Below the pieces are notes generated by a model, which worked only from the letters and a program-made list of their open reading frames with translations, was not told the origin of the DNA and did no database searches. A program made the translations under genes and the position numbers. A stretch of DNA of 35,018 bases, taken from positions 1-35,018 of the IMG/VR virus record IMGVR_UViG_3300014502_000541; one strand, written 5' to 3'. Positions within the stretch are counted from its first letter, which is position 1; every line of letters starts with the position of its first letter. The stretch is from a virus. Shown here piece by piece: positions 28,928-35,018 of the stretch.

Positions 28928-29365
28928 CTATCCTCCCCTTTTCAGCACAAACCTGGTTTTCCTGGAAGAAGACAGTCTTTCCGCCTTCCTCCTCCTGTAG
29001 TACGCCCTCGCGTATTCTGGGTGGTTCCATTTCCACAACTGCGACGCCTCATTCGCCTCCTTCCTGTGCGCCTTCCTCCACCTCCCCGCGCGCTCGTTCT
29101 TCCTCAGCCTCCTCAGCTCCGCCCTGACGGCCATCGCCCTGCCGTTTCTGGCCGCCGAGTCGACCATCCTGTCCTCCCGATACTCTTTCATTATCTCCTC
29201 GTAGCGCGCGACCACGTCTCTCAGGCTTTTTGCGGCCTTGGTTTCTCTAACGCCCTGCGGCGCCCCCGCCGCCACCCTTACGCCGGCCTCGGCCAGTTTC
29301 CTCCTCCTGTTCGCGTCAAAATCAAACCTGTCCATGTCCAGCTTCAATCTCTGAAAGACATCCAT
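28928..29365 (-). CDS. Arg-rich early protein
   Basis: A 145-aa protein with a strong SD (AAAAGGAGGTGGGATT). It is very rich in Arg, Lys and Ala (RRRKLAEAGVRVAAG, AELRRLRKNERAGRWRKAHR, YARAYYRRRKAERLSSSRK) and mostly helical, with a HPEYARAYYRRRKA motif common in HNH-like or DNA-binding phage proteins. No HNH residues are seen. It is the first gene of the leftward operon, ~105 bases after the promoter inside the large inverted repeat, so it may be an early DNA-binding regulator. Confidence 0.6.
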   Translation of the reverse strand: MDVFQRLKLDMDRFDFDANRRRKLAEAGVRVAAGAPQGVRETKAAKSLRDVVARYEEIMKEYREDRMVDSAARNGRAMAVRAELRRLRKNERAGRWRKAHRKEANEASQLWKWNHPEYARAYYRRRKAERLSSSRKTRFVLKRGG

Positions 29366-29438
29366 AATCCCACCTCCTTTTTATACAAAACCTATCAATA
29401 CACTGCCGCGCAAAACATGCCATTTTTGGCCGTTAGAC

Positions 29439-29534
29439 AGTGGCTCTATGAGCATATTACAGCCATAATATTTTAGCGCAAATTCGCAAAAAGTAAACAT
29501 TTTTTTATGGCTGTAATACTATGACAGAGCCACT
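29439..29534. repeat. Inverted repeat flanking the early leftward promoter
   Basis: The 30-bp arms at 29439-29468 and 29505-29534 share AGTGGCTCT (9 bp) and ATTACAGCCATAA (13 bp) in opposite orientation, with eight diverged bases between. The 36-bp spacer holds the promoter of the leftward operon. The layout is that of a paired operator for a dimeric regulator, or of a DNA loop or hairpin. Confidence 0.75.
29470..29497 (-). promoter_or_regulatory. Early leftward promoter inside the inverted repeat
   Basis: On the - strand TTTACT (29492-29497), a 16-bp spacer and TAAAAT (29470-29475). The start site would lie about ten bases further left, inside the left repeat arm, ~95 bases before the first early gene. 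Confidence 0.5.
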
Positions 29535-29628
29535 AACTAAGCGTTTAAAAAAACCCCTAATTTAAACCTATCTGATTCAAAAAAAGCATTGCTGGCATAG
29601 GATATATCAATGTTTCCAACGGCCGAAA

Positions 29629-29799
29629 CGATTGTTTCGAAATTCGCGCCCCTATATATATGAATGCCTTTTTTTTAATACAATGATAATAACTAATTTA
29701 TATTTTATTTTTTAATTAAAAATAAACATAAAAAGAGATAAAAAGACAAAAAGACAAAGGCAAGACATATATATAGGGGCGCATTTCGCGAAACAATCG
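29629..29799. repeat. 34-bp inverted repeat around an A/T-rich core (origin candidate)
   Basis: Arms at 29629-29662 and 29766-29799 share CGATTGTTTCG (11 bp) and CGCCCCTATATATATG (16 bp) in opposite orientation; only seven bases between these blocks differ. The 103-bp interval (TTTTTTTTAATACAATGATA, then TTTATATTTTATTTTTTAAT) is extremely A/T-rich. The left arm begins inside a perfect palindrome, CGAAAC-GATT-GTTTCG. This is the arrangement expected of a replication origin with duplex-unwinding core or of a divergent control element. A weak membrane-protein frame overlaps it. Confidence 0.75.
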
Positions 29800-29932
29800 C
29801 GGAATATCCGGGAATCAAGGCCGCTGTCACGGCAAGAGGCCAAAGCAGTATCATCTCCAGGATAGGCCAGAATTTTGCCTTCTTTCGCGTCTCCTTTTCC
29901 TTCCTTTGCGCGCGGAATCCGCAAAAAAGCAA
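29705..29932 (-). CDS. Candidate small membrane protein across the origin region
   Basis: A frame of 75 codons from a TTG, with no ATG until codon 27. Two hydrophobic segments (ILEMILLWPLAVTAALIPGY and LYICLAFVFLSFYLFLCLFL) follow a basic stretch (KEKETRKKAKFW). An AAAAGGAG lies inside, not before the start. The A/T-rich DNA would code for Phe/Leu/Ile by chance, so the gene is doubtful. Confidence 0.3.
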   Translation of the reverse strand: MLFCGFRAQRKEKETRKKAKFWPILEMILLWPLAVTAALIPGYSAIVSRNAPLYICLAFVFLSFYLFLCLFLIKK

Positions 29933-30179
29933 TCCGCCGGATGCCTCAGTGGTCGACGTAGAAACGGGCCGTGCGCGCGAATCGGGAATATGTAAAAATT
30001 AGGGGAACTAGTCGCCATTTTTTAAATATAGATTTTGTTTTCAGATTTTATCAATATGCGTGAAGAAGATATTCGGGAATTTCAAAAGGCCGTTGCATTA
30101 TCTTTTCCAGGAATTGGAATTTGTTTTTCAAGCGGAAAAATGCGGGGAATCTTGGCGTGAAAAATAGTTAAAATAAACG
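29933..30179 (+). other. Non-coding part of the control region
   Basis: No convincing gene; a 34-codon frame at 30056-30160 has no SD. Four loosely related CGGGAAT elements in the same direction (29809-29815, 29982-29988, 30074-30080, 30143-30149 as CGGGGAAT) could be weak iterons. A TTTTCCAGGAATT copy of the recurring motif is at 30104. Confidence 0.35.
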
Positions 30180-30208
30180 TTCGAAGATTTTTAATTTGCT
30201 ACTATAAT
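30180..30208 (+). promoter_or_regulatory. Rightward (late) promoter before the terminase genes
   Basis: A perfect TATAAT (30203-30208) with 17-bp spacing to TTCGAA (30180-30185), a weak -35. A TTACCTATATAAA element follows at 30235-30247. The weak -35 suggests activation by a phage or host factor. Confidence 0.5.
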
Positions 30209-30259
30209 GAAAATATAAGATATATAAGACTTATTTACCTATATAAATGCTGCAAGGAG

Positions 30260-30958
30260 ATGAGAGTGAAATCAGACCCGAAGAAAAAATCAAAAACGAT
30301 ATATCTTAAAAGACCCCCGAAACCGCCACACCCAATTCGAACCGATGTAGACCCAAAACCGATACCGATTTCCCAACAAACAATTGATGAAGTTAAAAAA
30401 GCTATGGATGGTTCTTCCATAAAGCATTTTAATTTTTGCCTTGAATATGTGAAAGACTTTAACGGGACACAGGCGGCTTTGAGGGCAAAATTAAGTGATA
30501 AACCAGATATTGCGCGGGACATGGCCAAGGAGTTTTTGCAGGATTCCTGCATTACACGGGAAGTCAGGCGGATGGTTTACGAGCGCGTCGAGCGTTCCAA
30601 GATAACGGCCGACTCCATTCTGGCCGAAATGTATGCGCTGGCCAAGGCGGACCCCGACGAGCTCCTCGACGGGGACGGGTGCCTCAGGCCGATGAAGGAA
30701 ATTCCCGAGTCCCTCCGCCGTTGCATATCCAGTGTGGAGGTGCAGGAGTTGTGGGAAGGGACGGGGAAGAACAGGGTGCGCGTGGGTACGCTGAAGCGGG
30801 TCAGGATGTGGGATAAGGGTCGGTCGCTCGAGGGGCTGGCGAAGCACCTGGACCTGATAAAGGATATGTTGCCGCCCGGCGGGAGCGGGGAAAATGCCGC
30901 GCCGGTAGTCCAATTCCTTCCGGTCGAGCCGGAGGAGGAGGGCGCGGATGGTCATTGA
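30260..30958 (+). CDS. terS: Terminase small subunit
   Basis: A 232-aa protein. The ATG at 30260 touches AAGGAG; a GTG six bases on (30266) has ideal spacing and may be the true start. After a Pro/Lys-rich opening, residues ~50-130 fit the Terminase_2-type small subunit (FCLEYVKDFNGTQAALRAKL, MAKEFLQDSCITREVRRMVY, RSKITADSILAEMYALAKAD), which recognises the packaging site and assembles as a ring. The C-terminal part (GLAKHLDLIKDMLPPGGSGE) is the usual end. The large subunit overlaps it by 11 bases. Confidence 0.82.
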   Translation: MRVKSDPKKKSKTIYLKRPPKPPHPIRTDVDPKPIPISQQTIDEVKKAMDGSSIKHFNFCLEYVKDFNGTQAALRAKLSDKPDIARDMAKEFLQDSCITREVRRMVYERVERSKITADSILAEMYALAKADPDELLDGDGCLRPMKEIPESLRRCISSVEVQELWEGTGKNRVRVGTLKRVRMWDKGRSLEGLAKHLDLIKDMLPPGGSGENAAPVVQFLPVEPEEEGADGH

Positions 30959-32279
30959 GTACCCTGCGAGGGCGAGGGACGTGCTGAGCTCAAGGGCCAG
31001 GTACAAGGTGCTGAGGGGAGGGCGCGGCTCGGCCAAGAGCTGGACATTCGCGCGCTATACGCTCGGCCGCACGGCTTATGCCAGGAAGAGGGTGCTCTGC
31101 GTAAGGGAGATACAGAACTCCATAGCTGACTCGGTGCACAGGCTGTTGAGGGACCAGATAGAGAGGAGACCGCCGCACGGGCTGGGTTTGGGAAACCTGT
31201 TCAAGATAACTGACAACTCGATAAAGGGCAGGTACGGGTCGGAGTTCATGTTCAAGGGGCTCAGGACCAACGTCGACCAGATAAAGTCGATGGAGGGGAT
31301 AGATATATGCTGGGGCTCAGAGATGCAGACGGCCAGCAAGCACTCGATAGGGATACTTACCCCGACGATAAGGAATAAGGATTCGGAGATACTCTTTGAT
31401 TACAATCCGGAGAACGAGGACGACGCGGTGCACCAACTGTATACATTGAATCAGCCGTCCGACTGCGTGAATCAGGAAATGAATTTTTATGACAACCCGT
31501 GGTTCCCGGACGTGCTGCGCAGGGAAATGGAGCATTGCAAGAAGACGGACTTCGAACAGTACGAGTGGGTGTGGCTGGGCAAGCTGAAGAAGTACGCGCA
31601 TGCGTTGATATTCAGGGGCAAGTACAGGGTCGAGGCGTTCGAGACGCCCGCGGACGCAATACTCAGGTTCGGGGCGGATTGGGGGTTCAGCGGCAATCCG
31701 ACGTGTCTGGTGAGGATGTTCGTGGTCGGGAATACGTTGTACATTGACAGGGAGTTCTACGACTTCCATGTCGAGCTCAACGACCTGCCTTTCAGGTTTG
31801 ACGAGGTGCCGAGGAGCAGGCGCCACCTGATATACGGTGACTGCTCGCGGCCGGAGACGATAAGCCTGATGCAGTCGGCCGGGTTCGTGATAGAGGGCGC
31901 GAAGAAGTGGGCGGGGAGTGTCGAGGACGGGATATCGTTTCTGCGCTCATTCGACGCGATAGTGATACACCCCAGGTGCAAGGGTGTCAGGCACGACTTC
32001 GAGAACTACAGGTACAAGGTGGACCCGCGGACGAAAAAGCCGATGTCCACGCCGGAGAAGAGGAACGACCACGCGCCGGACGCGGTGAGGTATGGGTTGC
32101 ATGAACTTATTTATACTCCAGAGGTGCAGGCCGAGGAGACAGTCACGGAGAGGGACGTCGGCATCAGGAGGGTCAAGATAGGACAGGACGACGGCAGGCA
32201 GGCATCGCCGGCCGAGGACAGGGAAGAATCGCAGGAAGCGGACGTGGGCGAAGAGGGCGTGAAAATAGGAGACTATTGA
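30948..32279 (+). CDS. terL: Terminase large subunit
   Basis: A 443-aa protein with SD GGAGGAGGAGGGCGCG. The packaging ATPase has Walker A GGRGSAKS at 24-31; GIDICWGSEMQTAS near 125 is the Walker B region, with Gly-Ser-Glu where most relatives have a Glu-Glu pair. The RNase H-type nuclease has Asp in RFGADWGFSGNP (~240), YGDCSRPETI (~297) and RNDHAPDAVRYGLHE (~375). It belongs to the PBSX/Terminase_3 type. It cuts concatemers and pumps DNA into the prohead. The last ~45 residues are acidic and variable. Confidence 0.92.
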   Translation: MVIEYPARARDVLSSRARYKVLRGGRGSAKSWTFARYTLGRTAYARKRVLCVREIQNSIADSVHRLLRDQIERRPPHGLGLGNLFKITDNSIKGRYGSEFMFKGLRTNVDQIKSMEGIDICWGSEMQTASKHSIGILTPTIRNKDSEILFDYNPENEDDAVHQLYTLNQPSDCVNQEMNFYDNPWFPDVLRREMEHCKKTDFEQYEWVWLGKLKKYAHALIFRGKYRVEAFETPADAILRFGADWGFSGNPTCLVRMFVVGNTLYIDREFYDFHVELNDLPFRFDEVPRSRRHLIYGDCSRPETISLMQSAGFVIEGAKKWAGSVEDGISFLRSFDAIVIHPRCKGVRHDFENYRYKVDPRTKKPMSTPEKRNDHAPDAVRYGLHELIYTPEVQAEETVTERDVGIRRVKIGQDDGRQASPAEDREESQEADVGEEGVKIGDY

Positions 32280-32280
32280 T

Positions 32281-34506
32281 ATGAGGATATTCGGGGTTGA
32301 TATAATCGCTTCAAAGGAAATCACGCGGCTGCGCGAGGAAAACTCAGTCTATGCGCGGACGCTCGAGGACATAGGATGGAATAACTTGTCCCTTGATACG
32401 AGTCAGAAAGACATCTTCCCCCAGGGGTTCAAGAAGGTCCTGAGCGAGTGCAAGAAGTTCTTTTACCTCAACCCGCTCGCGGGCCATTGGGTCCATCTTA
32501 CGACCGACTTCGTTTTTGGCGAGGGCATATCCGCGCCGAAGTGCGAGAACGAGCTGGTTCAGGCGGAGATAGACTCCTTTTGGAACGACCCCGACAATGC
32601 GATGGCCCTTACGTCTTATTCTTCCCAGAAATTCCTTTCCGATAAACTGCAGTATGAAGGCAACCTGTTCTTCGTCCTATTCACGGATACCGTGGGCAAC
32701 GTGCGCGTCCGCGTGCTGAATGCGGCCGAGGTCGGCGACATCATAAACGATGACGAAGACCGGATGCGCGTGAACTTCTACAAAGTCGCGAACGTGAAAA
32801 GGAAATACAACTTCGCTTCGGACGGGTTCGACGTAGGCAATGTCGAGTTCATATATTACCCGGACGTTTCAAACATCAACCTAGGAGATTTCGGGGTTCC
32901 GGCCTCCAAGCTCGTTGACGCATCAATCCTGCACATCAAAGTGAACTGCGACATCAACGACAAGTTCGGGGTGCCGGAACTCTATCGTGGTATAGACTGG
33001 ATAAGGGCGCATAAAAATATGGCTGAAGATATGGCCACACTGGTCAAGTCGCTCAGCACACTGGCCTGGAAAAAGAAGATAAAAGGGACCCCCGCGCAGG
33101 TCGCGACGCTGAGGGCGGCTGCGCACTCGAAGGCGGACTTTTCCAACCGCAATCCCTCGGCTGGTTCGACTCAATACGAGAACGAAGGGGTCGACACCAC
33201 GCCGATAAACACGCCGACGGGCGGGGTCGTGATAGGGGAGAAGGGAATGCGCCAGCTGAAGCTCATGGTCTGCGCGGCGTCCGGGATATTCGAGCACTAC
33301 TTCGGCGACCCGTCGACCGGCAACCTCGCAACGGCGTATTCTATGGAACTGCCCATGGTCAAGAAGTTCTCGTCGTACCAGCAACTCCACCAGGGGATAT
33401 ACAAGTCTATCCTGATGCATCAGATAAACAAGAAAATCGAACTAGGTATTCTGCCCCTGGGTAGCGTTGAATACGACGCCAAGACACGGCGTAATAAAGT
33501 CGTATACAACGAACCTATTATAATAGATGCGGACTTTCCCCCCATTGTAGATAAAGACCCCAAGGTTACCGCCGAAGCTTTGAAGATAGGCAAGGACGCT
33601 CGACTCATCGGTAACGAGAGCGCGGCGCGAGTATTCCTTTCGGCCCTCAAGATAAACAACATCGACCAGGAAATTAAGGATATAGATTTCACGCCACCTA
33701 CGGTAGTTCCCTTTGGCCAGCCTCAGTCGACTCCGGTAGAGAAAATAAAACCTGAAGTACCTATTAAAGAAGCCGTGAGCAAACCGGACGTCAAGGCGGC
33801 GGCCCGTCTGGCTAAAAAGAATAACTATCTCCTTTCCAGAATGGAAGCGTACCGAAAGGCCCTGAGCCATAACTTCGGTCTGTTGAAAAGCACGGTCAAG
33901 CGCGGCGCGAAAATAGCAGGCGAAAGCGGGCGTATGGTTGGTGACATTCCGAACCTTGTCGAGGCCCTTGTGACCTTTAAGGAGAATATGCTGACGGCGG
34001 CAGAGGAGCATTTCCCTATCGCCGTGGACATCGGAGCGAAGTTCACGCAATCGCACCTCAAGAATGCGATGCTCAAGGAAGCGAAAAAGTCTACGAACCT
34101 GAACGGTCTCCTTTCCCAGAAACTGGACTGGAATCGGAAGTACGTGACCTCGAGTTTGGTGCCAGACCTGAAAGAGTCTATCGATAAGGCGTTGAAATCT
34201 TCTTACATAACGGAAAAAGAATTCGCAAAAGCGATTGATGAATCGATGAATGCATTTGATGGACGTGTCGAGCAGTATGTCGGCGCGTTCTGGAATGTGG
34301 AAGAGGCGGCGGTGAAGGAAGCGGGCGCGGGAACGGGGTTGATGGTCAACTTCGTGGGCGCGGACGACGACTCGACATGCGAGGGGTGTAACGAGGCGAT
34401 GGCCGGTAACCCGTATCCTATAGAAGATGCCCCACAACCCGGCGACCATGAATGTCACGGGAATTGTCGTCACGCACTACAAATATTGGAGGAGGCAGTC
34501 GCATGA
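32281..34506 (+). CDS. Portal protein fused to a Mu gpF-like C-terminal domain
   Basis: A 741-aa protein starting one base after the large terminase stop. Residues ~30-460 are the portal: LNPLAGHWVHLTTDFVFGEG, FLSDKLQYEGNLFFVLF, DKFGVPELYRGIDWIRAHKN and SGIFEHYFGDPSTGNLATAY. A Pro/Lys linker (~490-520) leads to a helical part and to DDSTCEGCNEAMAGNP and DHECHGNCRHAL near the C-terminus, the Cys/His pattern of Mu gpF-like minor head proteins. Usual portals are 400-500 aa, so the extra ~250 residues are an added domain. It forms the dodecameric DNA gate; the gpF-like part would lie inside the head. Confidence 0.8.
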   Translation: MRIFGVDIIASKEITRLREENSVYARTLEDIGWNNLSLDTSQKDIFPQGFKKVLSECKKFFYLNPLAGHWVHLTTDFVFGEGISAPKCENELVQAEIDSFWNDPDNAMALTSYSSQKFLSDKLQYEGNLFFVLFTDTVGNVRVRVLNAAEVGDIINDDEDRMRVNFYKVANVKRKYNFASDGFDVGNVEFIYYPDVSNINLGDFGVPASKLVDASILHIKVNCDINDKFGVPELYRGIDWIRAHKNMAEDMATLVKSLSTLAWKKKIKGTPAQVATLRAAAHSKADFSNRNPSAGSTQYENEGVDTTPINTPTGGVVIGEKGMRQLKLMVCAASGIFEHYFGDPSTGNLATAYSMELPMVKKFSSYQQLHQGIYKSILMHQINKKIELGILPLGSVEYDAKTRRNKVVYNEPIIIDADFPPIVDKDPKVTAEALKIGKDARLIGNESAARVFLSALKINNIDQEIKDIDFTPPTVVPFGQPQSTPVEKIKPEVPIKEAVSKPDVKAAARLAKKNNYLLSRMEAYRKALSHNFGLLKSTVKRGAKIAGESGRMVGDIPNLVEALVTFKENMLTAAEEHFPIAVDIGAKFTQSHLKNAMLKEAKKSTNLNGLLSQKLDWNRKYVTSSLVPDLKESIDKALKSSYITEKEFAKAIDESMNAFDGRVEQYVGAFWNVEEAAVKEAGAGTGLMVNFVGADDDSTCEGCNEAMAGNPYPIEDAPQPGDHECHGNCRHALQILEEAVA

Positions 34507-35018
34507 TGAAAAGAAAAGGCATAGGTTTTGTTGAGGGTATTATTACTTTTGCGATTTTGGTTTTAATTTGCGCGGCTCTGCTGTCCAGCGCGAAGGCGGC
34601 TGACATTGCCGATATTGCGACGCATCATTTCGACGCGGCGGTCGCGATTGGAGACGTTGACACTGGCACTGCGGTGGGAGTAGATACAAACGGGAATTTG
34701 AAAGTAATCGACGCTAACTCCGCCAACGGTATCACTTGTACGTTTGTGCGCAAGGAGAGTAGTGGGAATGTGACCAACGGCACATATAACTACTTGGCCA
34801 ATTTCACGGCCAAGACCCAACTCAAGCAGGTCGCGATTAGGTTTACCAATGCAAGTACCGAAACCGTGACCATGAGTTTCGATTCCAAAACAGGTCCGAC
34901 CTACGACACCATGCTGTTCAACGAAACGCTCGCTAATGAGAGCAACGTATGGTACGACCCTACGAATGTGGTACTGGAAGCGGGCGACCAGATAGCGGTG
35001 AATATGACCGGTACGGAA
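34503..35018 (+). CDS. Exported or pilin-like protein (3' truncated)
   Basis: Begins at the ATG overlapping the portal stop (ATGATGA) after TTGGAGGAGGCAGTCGC and runs past the window end; 172 residues visible. The N-terminus is MMKRKGIGFVEGIITFAILV followed by more hydrophobic residues and SSAKA. KRKG, then Glu at mature position +5 in a hydrophobic helix, is the type III prepilin pattern; a signal peptidase I site after SAKA is the alternative. The rest is beta-rich (VAIGDVDTGTAVGVDTNGN, VTMSFDSKTGPTYDTMLFNE) like a phage decoration or head-fiber protein. Function unknown. Confidence 0.6.
   Translation, partial: MMKRKGIGFVEGIITFAILVLICAALLSSAKAADIADIATHHFDAAVAIGDVDTGTAVGVDTNGNLKVIDANSANGITCTFVRKESSGNVTNGTYNYLANFTAKTQLKQVAIRFTNASTETVTMSFDSKTGPTYDTMLFNETLANESNVWYDPTNVVLEAGDQIAVNMTGTE

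Noticed and set aside
1-35018. Insertion sequences, integrase or attachment site
   Set aside because: No transposase, recombinase or terminal repeat was recognised; the tRNA-like element has no adjacent integrase gene.

Overview
The window is a large part of a tailed (siphovirus-type) bacteriophage genome. It has a complete late module of terminase, portal, head-tail connector, tail and lysis genes reading rightward, and a long block of replication, recombination and nucleotide-metabolism genes reading leftward. No integrase, immunity repressor or RNA polymerase is visible, so lifestyle cannot be decided. Several products have signal peptides, one has a lipobox, and the lysis enzyme is a small transglycosylase; this fits a diderm (Gram-negative-type) host. 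Shine-Dalgarno (SD) sequences are strong (AGGAGG type), the standard bacterial code fits throughout, and genes are packed with many ATGA/TAATG overlaps. The host itself cannot be named from the sequence.

Layout: 1-12.03 kb, rightward: a 5'-truncated glycosyltransferase with TPR tail, head-tail connector genes, tail tube, tail assembly chaperone with a probable -1 frameshift, tape measure, Dit-like and Tal-like baseplate proteins, two fiber-like proteins, then a lysis/membrane cassette (holin candidate, lipoprotein, transglycosylase, small membrane proteins). 12.08-12.93 kb: two similar bidirectional terminator hairpins bracket four tiny leftward genes. 12.9-20.9 kb, leftward: primase-helicase, a 37-aa Cys-pair protein, family A DNA polymerase, a DUF669-like ssDNA-binding protein with an Asp-rich linker, Sak4-like ATPase, Cas4/RecB-like Fe-S nuclease, ERCC4-type nuclease and a Cys/HTH-like protein. 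20.9-24.5 kb, leftward: dCMP deaminase, a ThyX-like protein, a DUF5664 protein, a dUTPase/MazG-like protein and many small proteins, several with Cys pairs. 24.5-29.4 kb, leftward: a tRNA-like element, unknown early genes, several micro-ORFs and repeated promoter/operator-like motifs.

29.4-30.26 kb is the divergent control region. It carries two large inverted repeats: arms of about 30 bp around a leftward promoter, and 34-bp arms around an A/T-rich core. It also has a TATAAT-type rightward promoter. It is the best candidate for the replication origin and early/late switch. 30.26-35.02 kb, rightward: small terminase, large terminase, a portal fused to a Mu gpF-like C-terminal part, and a truncated secreted or pilin-like protein. 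The capsid genes should lie just beyond the right edge and connect to the left edge if the genome is circular or permuted.

The most notable observations are: type IV prepilin-like N-termini on two proteins encoded among virion genes; the twin inverted repeats; the tRNA-like element without a normal anticodon loop; a recurring TTTCCTGGAAAAGAGAC-type motif; the ERCC4 plus Fe-S nuclease plus Sak4 set; and the duplicated terminator/C-terminus at 12.1 and 12.9 kb.
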